Positions 1 through 7,335 of a stretch of DNA of 7,690 nucleotides are shown piece by piece. The notes beneath the pieces are model-generated. The model made no database searches. It was not told the DNA's origin and saw only the letters and a program-made list of their open reading frames with translations. The number at the start of each line of letters is the position of its first letter. Position 1 is the first letter of the stretch. The DNA comes from Desulfobacteraceae bacterium. Lineage in GTDB: Bacteria > Desulfobacterota > Desulfobacteria > Desulfobacterales > Desulfosalsimonadaceae. Position numbers and translations under genes: made by a program. The DNA lies in assembly GCA_027353395.1 (NCBI GenBank), contig DAIEHU010000120.1, positions 1 through 7,690 of the forward strand. Direction: 5' to 3'.

Positions 1-1320
1 CTGACCGAAAATATTAAAACGCTACTTGAACAAAGCTTTTCATTTATCTGGATTTCCGGTGAAATTTCAAATTTTAAGTCACCGGTTTCCGGGCACTATT
101 ATTTTACTTTAAAAGACGATTCAGCCCAGATCAGCGCCATTATGTTTCGCGGACAAAACCGGAATCTGAAATTTTTGCCTGAGGACGGCATGAAAATAAC
201 GGGTTTCGGCAGGATCAGCGTCTATCAGCCACGCGGTTCTTATCAGATTATTCTTGAATATATTGAACCCGCAGGCGTTGGCGCGCTTCAGGCCGCCTTT
301 GAACAGCTCAAGAAAAAACTCGCTGCTGAAGGCCTGTTTGACGTGCAATATAAAAAATCCTTGCCGTTCCTTCCGGCGAAAATTCACCTCATCACGTCCC
401 CGACCGGTTCCGTGGTCCACGATATGATCCGGGTGATTCATCGCAGGTTCCCCAGAGTGGCGGTCACGGTCATTCCTGTCAATGTCCAGGGTGATGGCGC
501 GGTAGATGATATTGTTAATGCTATCAAGCTGTTTAATACATTGCCGGATGCAGAGGTGGCGATTCTCGCCAGAGGCGGCGGGTCACTGGAGGATTTAATG
601 GCTTTTAATGCCGAGCCTCTGGCCCGGATGATATTCGCCTCACAGGTTCCCATCGTGTCCGCCATTGGTCATGAAACGGATTTTACCATCGCCGATTTTG
701 TGGCGGATCTTCGCGCCCCCACCCCTTCGGTGGCGGCTGAGCTGGTGGCCCCGGTTTATGCTGACCTGCTTGAGCGCACATATCTGCTCGACCGCCAACT
801 GCGTTCCCGCCTGAATCAGCGGATACAGAAAAAATTAACCGCTCTGGAAAATATATCCCGGCGGCTGGTCCATCCCCAGCGGCGGCTGGATGATTTAAAA
901 CTCCGGCTGGATGACATGCTCATGCGTCTGGTCCGGTCCTTTAGAAAATCCATTGATCAGGACCATACGCATTTAACATGGCGGGCGGATTATCTTAAAA
1001 AGAATCATCCCAGGAAGCGCATCATTCTGTTGCGCGAAGCCCTGACTCGAAGCACGGATGATCTGGTCTCATCCATCACTTCTGCTTTAACCGTTCACCA
1101 ATCCGCCCTGCGTTCGTTCACCGGGCGCTTGCAGGCCCTCAATCCATCGGCAGTGCTTGAGCGCGGATACAGCATTACGCGGACATTTTCCGGTCACCGC
1201 CTTATTTGGGACGCCGCGGACGTGTCGTCTGGTCAAATGCTTGAAATTATGCTGGCCAGGGGTTCAATCATCTGCAGAGTTGAAAAGGATATTCATGATG
1301 GCAAAAAAAAAGACGTTTGA
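1..1320 (+). CDS. xseA: Exodeoxyribonuclease VII large subunit (5'-truncated by window edge)
   Basis: Catalytic subunit of exonuclease VII, a cytoplasmic enzyme that degrades single-stranded DNA from both ends to oligonucleotides. The frame is open from base 1 and gives 439 visible residues. It begins LTENIKTLLE, which aligns close to the family N-terminus, so only about ten residues and the start codon lie outside. Residues 1 to about 95 are the OB-fold DNA-binding domain, with GEISNFKSPVSGHYYFTLKD near residues 20-40. The catalytic domain follows, with RGGGSLEDL from R191 and the signature GHETDFTIADFVADLRAPTP, in which H224 and D227 match the essential His and Asp of the E. coli enzyme. 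A long helical, probably coiled-coil region spans about 250-370, and the C-terminus has the family signature NPSAVLERGYSI. The ATG at 142 is internal to the OB fold and is not the start. The gene overlaps xseB by 23 bases. Identification is secure. Confidence 0.96.
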   Translation: MTENIKTLLEQSFSFIWISGEISNFKSPVSGHYYFTLKDDSAQISAIMFRGQNRNLKFLPEDGMKITGFGRISVYQPRGSYQIILEYIEPAGVGALQAAFEQLKKKLAAEGLFDVQYKKSLPFLPAKIHLITSPTGSVVHDMIRVIHRRFPRVAVTVIPVNVQGDGAVDDIVNAIKLFNTLPDAEVAILARGGGSLEDLMAFNAEPLARMIFASQVPIVSAIGHETDFTIADFVADLRAPTPSVAAELVAPVYADLLERTYLLDRQLRSRLNQRIQKKLTALENISRRLVHPQRRLDDLKLRLDDMLMRLVRSFRKSIDQDHTHLTWRADYLKKNHPRKRIILLREALTRSTDDLVSSITSALTVHQSALRSFTGRLQALNPSAVLERGYSITRTFSGHRLIWDAADVSSGQMLEIMLARGSIICRVEKDIHDGKKKDV

Positions 1321-1549
1321 AGAGTCCATGAAACAACTGGAACAAATTGTCAAGGAACTGGAGGATGGGGATCTGCCTCTTGAGGAGGCGTTGAAAAAAT
1401 TTGAAGAAGGGGTGGCGCTCTCCAAATTCTGCTCCCAAAAGCTGGATGAAACGGAAAAAAAGGTATCCATATTATTAAAGGAGCCAAACGGGCGGATATC
1501 GGAAACTCCTTTTTTGAGCGGAGATGCGCTTGTAAAGGAAGAAGATTAA
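1298..1549 (+). CDS. xseB: Exodeoxyribonuclease VII small subunit
   Basis: Small non-catalytic subunit of exonuclease VII; in E. coli several copies bind the coiled-coil region of each XseA. The product is 83 residues, the usual family length, and nearly all of it matches the family: FEESMKQLEQIV, then LEDGDLPLEEALKKFEEGV, then KLDETEKKVSIL, which form two helices. Two consecutive ATGs (1295 and 1298) are possible. I chose 1298 because the AAGGA at 1285-1289 then lies 8 bases upstream and the protein begins MAKKKTFEES like its relatives; 1295 would add one Met. The ORF stays open further upstream inside xseA, but that part has no family similarity. The start lies inside the end of xseA, so translation is probably coupled. 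An A9 tract (1303-1311) covers codons 2-5 and also lies in the last codons of xseA. Confidence 0.95.
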   Translation: MAKKKTFEESMKQLEQIVKELEDGDLPLEEALKKFEEGVALSKFCSQKLDETEKKVSILLKEPNGRISETPFLSGDALVKEED

Positions 1550-2461
1550 TTGAACCGCTTTGCTTCCCCTGCCCTTTTTGATTTGACGGATTTTTTAAAT
1601 GACAAGCGGCATGTCATTGATCGGGCCCTGGAGAAAATCATCAAAAGCCACTTTTCTGACACCCGCCTGACTCAGGCCATGCGTTATTCGCTTATGGCTT
1701 CCGGCAAACGGCTCAGGCCGGTTTTGTGCATGGCGGCGGCTGAAACCGTGGGCCAGGTGAATTCAGATGTTATCGCCGCCGCCTGCGGCATTGAAATGAT
1801 TCATACCTATTCCCTGATTCATGATGATCTGCCAGCCATGGACAATGACCGCCTGCGGCGAGGCAAACCCACCTGCCACGTCCAGTTTGATGAAGCCACC
1901 GCCATTCTGGCTGGAGATGCGCTCTTGACATTTGCTTTTGAAATTTTCGCCTCCGCTTCCGTTCTTCCTGCAAACGCAGGAATATGGCTTGCAGTCATCC
2001 AGAATATATCAAAAGCCGCCGGGCACAAGGGGATGGTCGAGGGCCAGATGCAGGATATCGCCGCTGAAGGCAGAATGATGACTATGAATGATCTCAAAAC
2101 CATGCATGGACTTAAAACCGGCGCGCTCATTGAGGCGTCAGTGGTCTCCGGCGCGCTGCTGGCAGGGGGATCGGCATCAGACATCCGGCAGCTTGAAATC
2201 TATGCCCGTCATACCGGTCTGGCCTTTCAGGTGGTGGACGATATATTAAATGTGGAAGGCGACGCAATAAAAATGGGGAAAGCTACTGGCACGGACGCTT
2301 CCCGCTGCAAATCCACCTACCCTGCCCTCTTAGGACTATCCCAGTCAAAAGCCTTTGCCGCGGAACTTGTGAACAATGCCTTGCATGCACTGGAAATTTT
2401 TGGTAATAAAGCCGATTCGCTTGCAGCCATGGCCAATTATGTGATTGAAAGAAAACGGTGA
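1550..2461 (+). CDS. ispA: Short-chain (2E,6E)-farnesyl / polyprenyl diphosphate synthase, IspA-like
   Basis: Trans-isoprenyl diphosphate synthase, which condenses isopentenyl diphosphate with dimethylallyl, geranyl (and perhaps farnesyl) diphosphate in the cytoplasm. The 303 residues compare with 299 in E. coli IspA. Visible motifs are GKRLRP (substrate diphosphate binding), the first Asp-rich motif DDLPAMD at 92-98 followed by RRGKPTCH, the TGALI segment, the second Asp-rich region VVDDILNVEGD with D230 and D231, and KSTYPALLGL near the end. The fifth position of the second motif is N234 rather than Asp. The start is TTG, directly after the xseB stop and preceded by AAAGGA at 1534-1539 with a 10-base gap; the next in-frame Met is about 40 residues downstream, past conserved sequence. 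The two extra residues between the aspartates of the first motif are typical of bacterial FPP synthases. Product length (C15 versus C20) cannot be fixed from sequence alone. Confidence 0.93.
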   Translation: MNRFASPALFDLTDFLNDKRHVIDRALEKIIKSHFSDTRLTQAMRYSLMASGKRLRPVLCMAAAETVGQVNSDVIAAACGIEMIHTYSLIHDDLPAMDNDRLRRGKPTCHVQFDEATAILAGDALLTFAFEIFASASVLPANAGIWLAVIQNISKAAGHKGMVEGQMQDIAAEGRMMTMNDLKTMHGLKTGALIEASVVSGALLAGGSASDIRQLEIYARHTGLAFQVVDDILNVEGDAIKMGKATGTDASRCKSTYPALLGLSQSKAFAAELVNNALHALEIFGNKADSLAAMANYVIERKR

Positions 2462-2502
2462 TGATGCGTCATTGGTATTGATTGGCGTCCGCTTTATATT
2501 TT

Positions 2503-2507
2503 AGGAG
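2503..2507 (+). promoter_or_regulatory. Ribosome binding site that fixes the dxs start
   Basis: AGGAG lies 10 bases before the TTG at 2518. It supports that codon over the upstream in-frame TTG at 2482, which has no comparable Shine-Dalgarno sequence and would add 12 residues in front of the family's usual N-terminus. Confidence 0.75.
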
Positions 2508-2517
2508 TTACCTTGAT

Positions 2518-4395
2518 TTGAACCTGCTTGATAAAATCGATTCACCCAAAGACTTAAAAAAAATTCCGCGTGAGGATCTTCCGGAACTGGCCCGTGAAAT
2601 CCGCCAGAAAATTGTGGATGTGGTTTCCAAAACGGGCGGACACCTTGCGTCCAGCCTTGGGGTGGTGGAGTTGACCATCGCCTTGCATTATGTGTTTGAT
2701 GTGCCCAAGGACAAAATTATCTGGGATGTGGGACATCAGGCATACACCCACAAACTGCTGACTGGCAGAAAAGACCGGTTTCACACCCTTCGCCAGCATG
2801 GCGGTATTTCAGGCTTTCCAAAAATCGCCGAAAGCCCGTATGATGCATTCACCACCGGGCACAGCAGCACCTCTATTTCCGCGGCTCTGGGAATCGCCAC
2901 CGCCAAAGAACTGAAATCCGATACATCAAAAGTCATTGCCGTTATCGGCGACGGATCCATGACCGCGGGACTGGCTTTTGAGGGGCTGAATCAGGCCGGG
3001 GACTGCAAGAAGGACATGATTGTTATTTTAAATGACAATGATCTGTCCATCGCGCCGAATGTAGGCGCGCTCTCCTCTTTGCTGAGCCGCACCTTTTCAG
3101 CCAAATATTTGCAGGATCTGAAACGGGAATTTGGGGATTTTCTCCTTTCCCTGCCGAAAATCGGCCCGGATGCCTATCAATTCGCCAAACGGGCGGAGGA
3201 ATCATTCAAGGCATTCATCACGCCGGGCATGTTGTTTGAAGGGTTTAATTTCGATTATTACGGGCCCATCAAAGGACACCGCTTAAACCATCTGATTGAT
3301 ATTTTAAACAACATCAAAAAACTTGACGGGCCGGTGCTGCTGCACGTCCTTACCCAGAAAGGCAAGGGATATCCTCCAGCTGAAAAAAACCCGGTGTTTT
3401 TTCATGGCGTTGGGTCTTTTGAAGCAGAGACCGGGGCAAAACTGTCCGGCCAGAAAAACGCGCCCACGTATACCGAGGTTTTCGGTCATACCCTCGTGGA
3501 ACTGGCGGAGACCGATCAAAAGATCATCGCGGTAACGGCCGCCATGCCTGAAGGCACGGGCCTGGTGCCATTTTCTAAAAAATTCCCCGACCGGTTTTTT
3601 GACGTGGGCATTGCCGAACAGCATGGCGTGACTTTTGCGGCGGGCCTGGCCGTGGAAGGATTTAAACCGGTGGTCGCCATTTACTCCACCTTTTTACAGC
3701 GGGCCTATGACCAAATCGTTCATGATGTATGCCTGGAATCCCTGCCCGTGATCTTTGCGGTGGACCGGGGCGGCATTGTCGGTGAAGACGGACCTACCCA
3801 TCACGGATTGTTCGATTTGTGCTATTTAAGGTCCATGCCGAATATGACCGTCATGGCGCCTAAAGATGAGAATGAATTACGCCGGATGATGATGACCGCC
3901 ATTAATCATTCATCCGGTCCCATTGCGTTCCGGTATCCCAGAGGTTGCGGCCTAGGCGTTTCGCTTGATACGCCCATTCTGCCCATTGAAACCGGCAAAG
4001 GGGAAATTCTGGCGAACGGCCGGGATATTCTGATTTTGGCCATCGGCAGCACGGTCGCGGATGCGGTGGAGGCCCGCCGGATTCTTATGGAAAAAGGTAT
4101 CGACGCAGCAGTGGTCAACTGCCGGTTTATAAAACCGATGGATGCCGAACTTATTTGTGGACTTGCGAAAAAAATCCCCAATATTCTGACCGTTGAAGAG
4201 AACCTTCTCCAGGGCGGATTCGGCAGCGCCGTGCTGGAGACGCTTTGTGATCATGGTATCCGGAATGTCCATGTGAAACGTCTTGGCATTAATGACCGGT
4301 TTGTGGAGCACGGCGCTATTCAAACCCTTCGCGCCCGCTATGGACTGAATGCCGATGGCATCGTTGCCGCGGTAATTTCAATGGTTCGGCAATAA
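2518..4395 (+). CDS. dxs: 1-deoxy-D-xylulose-5-phosphate synthase
   Basis: Thiamine-diphosphate enzyme that condenses pyruvate and glyceraldehyde 3-phosphate to DXP, the first step of the MEP isoprenoid pathway and a branch point to thiamine and pyridoxal phosphate. From the TTG at 2518 the protein has 625 residues (E. coli: 620) and begins MNLLDKIDSPKDLKK, the typical family opening. The ThDP-binding domain (about 1-300) has H42 in GGHLASSLG, the GDGSMTAGLAFE motif at 144-155, and the metal-ligand asparagine N174 in LNDND. The pyrimidine-binding transketolase domain starts near 320 and holds GIAEQHG with catalytic E367, and DRGGIVGEDGPTHHG. The C-terminal domain (about 490-625) has NCRFIKPMD and TVEENLLQGGFGS. 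All key catalytic residues I can identify are present. The gene lies 56 bases after ispA and 9 bases before tlyA, so it is likely in the same operon. An A8 tract (2556-2563) falls in codons 13-16. Confidence 0.97.
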   Translation: MNLLDKIDSPKDLKKIPREDLPELAREIRQKIVDVVSKTGGHLASSLGVVELTIALHYVFDVPKDKIIWDVGHQAYTHKLLTGRKDRFHTLRQHGGISGFPKIAESPYDAFTTGHSSTSISAALGIATAKELKSDTSKVIAVIGDGSMTAGLAFEGLNQAGDCKKDMIVILNDNDLSIAPNVGALSSLLSRTFSAKYLQDLKREFGDFLLSLPKIGPDAYQFAKRAEESFKAFITPGMLFEGFNFDYYGPIKGHRLNHLIDILNNIKKLDGPVLLHVLTQKGKGYPPAEKNPVFFHGVGSFEAETGAKLSGQKNAPTYTEVFGHTLVELAETDQKIIAVTAAMPEGTGLVPFSKKFPDRFFDVGIAEQHGVTFAAGLAVEGFKPVVAIYSTFLQRAYDQIVHDVCLESLPVIFAVDRGGIVGEDGPTHHGLFDLCYLRSMPNMTVMAPKDENELRRMMMTAINHSSGPIAFRYPRGCGLGVSLDTPILPIETGKGEILANGRDILILAIGSTVADAVEARRILMEKGIDAAVVNCRFIKPMDAELICGLAKKIPNILTVEENLLQGGFGSAVLETLCDHGIRNVHVKRLGINDRFVEHGAIQTLRARYGLNADGIVAAVISMVRQ

Positions 4396-4404
4396 TATTT
4401 GAAG

Positions 4405-5157
4405 ATGGCGGCTATTCAAAAAAAAAGACTGGATGTGCTGGTGGTTGAAAAAGGCCTGGCCCCCAGCCGTCAGCGGGCTCAGGCCATGATCATGGCGGGC
4501 GGCATTCTGGTGGATGACCAGCCGGTGGATAAACCGGGCGCCTTAATTTTTGAGAATGCGGCGATTGTGAGCAAAGGGCCTGGCCTCCCCTTTGTAAGCC
4601 GGGGGGGATTGAAGCTCCAGGAAGCCCTGGAGTCCCTTCAAATGGATGTAAGCGGATGCCTATGCCTGGATGTGGGCGCGTCCACCGGCGGTTTTACCGA
4701 CTGCCTGCTTAAGCGCGGCGCGGCCCGGGTTTACGCCATCGATGTGGGCTATGGCCAGCTTGACTGGCGGCTGCGGCAGGATTCCCGAGTGGTGGCCATT
4801 GAACGCTCTAATATCCGTTATGCCGCCCCTGAGACGTTTCCCGAGCCCTTTGATCTGATCACGGTGGATGTGTCGTTTATCTCTTTAAAAATTGTGATTC
4901 CGGCGGTGATCCGGTTTTTAAAGCCGCATGGAAAAATTCTTGCATTAATCAAACCCCAGTTCGAAGTCGGCAAAAGTCAGGTGGGTAAAGGCGGGGTAGT
5001 CAAAGACCCGGCCCTGCATGAAGCGGTCATCGCGGATCTGTCGGCTTTTTTTTCAGATGCGGGGCTTATCCCCGGCCCGGTTATACCCTCTCCGATTCTG
5101 GGGCCAAAGGGGAACCGGGAGTTTATCATCTATTTAACCCGAACGGCTTCGATTTAA
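4405..5157 (+). CDS. tlyA: TlyA-family rRNA (cytidine-2'-O)-methyltransferase
   Basis: SAM-dependent 2'-O-methyltransferase of rRNA cytidines (C1920 of 23S rRNA, and in some species also C1409 of 16S rRNA); older annotations call it hemolysin A. The 250 residues comprise an N-terminal S4 RNA-binding domain (about 7-65, RLDVLVVEKGLAPSRQRAQ then GGILVDDQPVDKPG) and an FtsJ/RrmJ-type Rossmann domain with SAM motif DVGASTGGFT at 89-98. The proposed catalytic tetrad of mycobacterial TlyA (K69, D154, K182, E238, recalled from literature) matches K70, D155 (DVSFISL), K183 (KPQFEVGK) and E239 (GNREFI), an offset of one throughout. The shorter form suggests type I, which modifies only 23S rRNA; this is inference. 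Start: ATG at 4405 has no clear Shine-Dalgarno sequence, and TTG at 4399 is an alternative adding two residues. Both lie just after the dxs stop, implying translational coupling. An A9 tract (4418-4426) covers codons 5-8. Confidence 0.93.
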   Translation: MAAIQKKRLDVLVVEKGLAPSRQRAQAMIMAGGILVDDQPVDKPGALIFENAAIVSKGPGLPFVSRGGLKLQEALESLQMDVSGCLCLDVGASTGGFTDCLLKRGAARVYAIDVGYGQLDWRLRQDSRVVAIERSNIRYAAPETFPEPFDLITVDVSFISLKIVIPAVIRFLKPHGKILALIKPQFEVGKSQVGKGGVVKDPALHEAVIADLSAFFSDAGLIPGPVIPSPILGPKGNREFIIYLTRTASI

Positions 5158-5159
5158 AG

Positions 5160-5209
5160 TTGATTTTTTATACGCGAATATATAAAGATTTTTAATTGCA
5201 TTTTAGAAT
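5160..5209 (+). promoter_or_regulatory. Candidate promoter region upstream of the EF-G-like gene
   Basis: The 91-base gap between tlyA and the EF-G-like gene is strikingly AT-rich against its roughly 50% G+C surroundings. It holds a possible -35 TTGATT (5160-5165) with TATAAA (5181-5186) 15 bases later, and a separate -10-like TAGAAT (5204-5209) with no good -35 at 17 bases. None is a strong consensus pair. There is no convincing terminator hairpin after tlyA, so read-through from the upstream operon is also possible. Confidence 0.3.
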
Positions 5210-5230
5210 AGACCAACAAATCTTGTAGAG

Positions 5231-5235
5231 AGGAG
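5231..5235 (+). promoter_or_regulatory. Distant ribosome binding site of the EF-G-like gene
   Basis: AGGAG, within GAGAGGAG, lies 13 bases before the ATG at 5249, longer than the usual 5-10. An in-frame TAA at 5237-5239 blocks any longer reading except from the rare start ATT at 5240. The ATG fits the family N-terminus, so the long spacing appears real. Confidence 0.6.
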
Positions 5236-5248
5236 TTAAATTACTGAA

Positions 5249-7315
5249 ATGGCAGAAAAAACAAGAAATATCGCGTTTGTTGGACAAAGTGGGGCCGGAA
5301 AGACGTCTCTGGCGGAGGCAATGCTTTTCAATACAGGGGTCACCACACGGCTCGGCAGCGTGGATGCCGGCAATTCGGTGCTTGATTTCGAGCCAGAGGA
5401 GCTCAAACGTAAATCCAGCATCAGCACCGGCTTTCATCAGTTTGACTGGAAAAAACACACCATCAGCGTTATCGATACTCCCGGCGATCAAAATTTTATT
5501 TCCGACACCAAGCTCTGCATGCAGGCCGCTGACAGCGCCCTCTTGGTCATCGACGCCATCGACGGGGTCAAATTTCAGTCCGAAAAGGTCAAGGAATTCG
5601 CCGATCAATACCATCTGCCGGTTGTTTTGTTCATCAATAAGCTTGACCGTGAACGTGCGGATGTCCAGCGGGCCTTTCAGGAAGCAGCGGAAATTTTTCA
5701 GCCTAAACCGGTCCTGCTTCAGCTTCCCATCGGAAAAGAAGCCGGATTTAACGGAATTGTCGATCTGCTTAGCATGAAAGCCTGGACCTATTCGGGCGGC
5801 AAAGCAACAGCTTCCGAAATTCCGGCGAATTTGCTGGAAGAAGCGAAAATTGAGCATGATGCGCTTGTGGAAAATATCGCGGAAGCGGATGACCAGCTTA
5901 TTGAAAAATATCTGGAAGGCGAAACCCTTTCCGATGAAGACTTGAAAAAAGCCTTGCGCAAAGGCACGCTGAATCAGACATTCATTCCAGTCTTGTGCGG
6001 GTCCGCCACCGCGAATATCGGCATTGATCTGCTGTGCAATTTTATCATTGATGCCACTCCCACCCCTCTTGAAGCCTGCGAAAAAATCGCTATCGAGCCC
6101 GGCACGGATAATGAAATTTCCGTCAAACCCAATGCGGATGAGCCCTTTTCCGGGCTGGTGTTTAAAACCATCGCCGATCCGTTTGCCGGACGCCTCACCG
6201 TGATTAAGGTCATCACCGGAAAAATGGGCGCGGACGGCACGTTTTATAACCCCAACAAGGACACCAAGGAACGGTTTACCCAGCTTCTCAAAATCACGGG
6301 CAAGGAACAAAAGCCCATTGACGGTGCGGAACCTGGCGATATTGTGGCGGTCGCCAAATTAAAGGAAACCACCACCGGCGACACCCTTTGCGATCCCAGC
6401 CGCAAGGTTCAATACAAGGCCGCTGAGCCTTTAGATGGCGTCATCACCTATGCCATCGTTCCCAAAACCCAGGGCGATGAGGAAAAAATTTATTCATCCC
6501 TGTCCAAAATCATGGAGGAAGACCTTGCCATTCGTCTACGGCGCAGTGAGGCCACCCGTGAAACCCTGATTACCGGCATGGGTCAGGTGCATATCGAAGC
6601 CACCCTTGAAAAACTCAAACGCAAATACGGTGTGGAAGCCTCTCTCAACACCCAGAAAGTCCCTTACAAAGGCACATTCCGGAAAAAAGTCCGGGTGCAG
6701 GGAAGACACAAGAAGCAAACCGGCGGGCATGGACAGTTCGGCGACTGCTGGGTGGAGTTTGAACCCCTGCCGAGAGGCGGCGGATTTGAATTTGTGGATA
6801 AAATCGTTGGCGGCGCCATTCCCAAAACCTATATTCCGGCGGTTGAAAAAGGCATTATCGAAGCCACTCAGCGCGGCGTTCTGGCGGGCTTTCCGTGCGT
6901 TGACTATCGCGCCACCCTGGATTTCGGATCATTTCACGCGGTGGATTCATCTGAAATGGCGTTTAAGGTGGCCGGTTCCCTGGCGTTTAAAAAAGCTGCG
7001 GAAGAATCCGGCATGACCCTGCTGGAACCCATTATGGAACTCGAAGTCGTCACCCCGGAAGATTATATGGGAGATATCATGGGAGACCTGAATAGCCGTC
7101 GCGGTAGGGTGCTGGGCATGGATTCCAAAGGGAAAAATCAGGTGGTCAAGGCCCTGGTGCCCATGTCCGAAGTTCTGACCTATGCGCCGGACCTGCGGTC
7201 CATGACCGGAGGCAGGGGGGGATTTTCAATGAAATTCGTCCATTATGATGAAGTCCCTGCTCAGCTTTGCCAGAAAATCATCGATGAAGCCAACAAGGAG
7301 CGTGAAAACGCCTGA
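5249..7315 (+). CDS. fusA: Elongation factor G-like translational GTPase (EF-G paralogue)
   Basis: Ribosome-associated GTPase of the EF-G family, 688 residues and full length. Domain G (about 1-290) has the P-loop GQSGAGKTS (12-20), switch I region RKSSIS (54-59), G3 DTPGDQNF (76-83), G4 NKLD (130-133) and G5 GSA (251-253). Domain II starts near 300, III near 398, and IV near 473 with GRHKKQTGGHGQFG and the tip motif GSFHAVDSSE. H563 there corresponds to the E. coli domain IV tip histidine needed for translocation. Domain V starts near 591 (LLEPIMELEV, then GDLNSRRGRV and RGGFSMKF). Two departures from canonical EF-G are visible: the GTPase histidine of DTPGH is D80, and the RGITI switch I motif is RKSSI with S57 at the Thr position. 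Together with the absence of str-operon neighbours (rpsL, rpsG, tuf) this suggests a secondary EF-G (FusA2-like) rather than the main one; whether it drives translocation, recycling or a stress role cannot be told. Codon use resembles its neighbours, with no sign of recent transfer. Confidence 0.9.
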   Translation: MAEKTRNIAFVGQSGAGKTSLAEAMLFNTGVTTRLGSVDAGNSVLDFEPEELKRKSSISTGFHQFDWKKHTISVIDTPGDQNFISDTKLCMQAADSALLVIDAIDGVKFQSEKVKEFADQYHLPVVLFINKLDRERADVQRAFQEAAEIFQPKPVLLQLPIGKEAGFNGIVDLLSMKAWTYSGGKATASEIPANLLEEAKIEHDALVENIAEADDQLIEKYLEGETLSDEDLKKALRKGTLNQTFIPVLCGSATANIGIDLLCNFIIDATPTPLEACEKIAIEPGTDNEISVKPNADEPFSGLVFKTIADPFAGRLTVIKVITGKMGADGTFYNPNKDTKERFTQLLKITGKEQKPIDGAEPGDIVAVAKLKETTTGDTLCDPSRKVQYKAAEPLDGVITYAIVPKTQGDEEKIYSSLSKIMEEDLAIRLRRSEATRETLITGMGQVHIEATLEKLKRKYGVEASLNTQKVPYKGTFRKKVRVQGRHKKQTGGHGQFGDCWVEFEPLPRGGGFEFVDKIVGGAIPKTYIPAVEKGIIEATQRGVLAGFPCVDYRATLDFGSFHAVDSSEMAFKVAGSLAFKKAAEESGMTLLEPIMELEVVTPEDYMGDIMGDLNSRRGRVLGMDSKGKNQVVKALVPMSEVLTYAPDLRSMTGGRGGFSMKFVHYDEVPAQLCQKIIDEANKERENA

Positions 7316-7335
7316 TGATAACGTCATAAAAACAT

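Noticed and set aside
142..144. ATG as start of xseA
   Set aside because: The same frame is open to base 1 and the upstream residues are conserved OB-fold sequence, so the gene is cut by the window edge and this Met is internal.
1157..1297. N-terminal extension of XseB from an ATG at 1157
   Set aside because: The extra 47 residues are the out-of-frame shadow of the conserved XseA C-terminus; XseB proteins are about 80 residues.
2482..2517. TTG at 2482 as dxs start
   Set aside because: It lacks a good ribosome binding site, and the AGGAG at 2503 lies inside this extension, pointing to the TTG at 2518, which gives the normal N-terminus.
5158..5248. Riboswitch or intrinsic terminator between tlyA and the EF-G-like gene
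   Set aside because: The gap has T-runs and AT-rich near-symmetry (TATACGCGAATATA) but no G+C stem and no recognisable aptamer.
5192..6310. A 372-codon open frame on the minus strand, antisense to the EF-G-like gene
   Set aside because: It lies opposite a clearly conserved gene, matches no family I recognise, and has the Phe/Gly/Lys-rich make-up of a shadow frame produced by the codon bias of the sense gene.
5249..7315. Tetracycline-resistance ribosomal protection protein, BipA or RF3
   Set aside because: All five EF-G domains are present, including domain IV with the GGHGQFG and GSFHAVDSSE motifs, and the protein aligns along its whole length with EF-G; nothing specific to the other families was seen.
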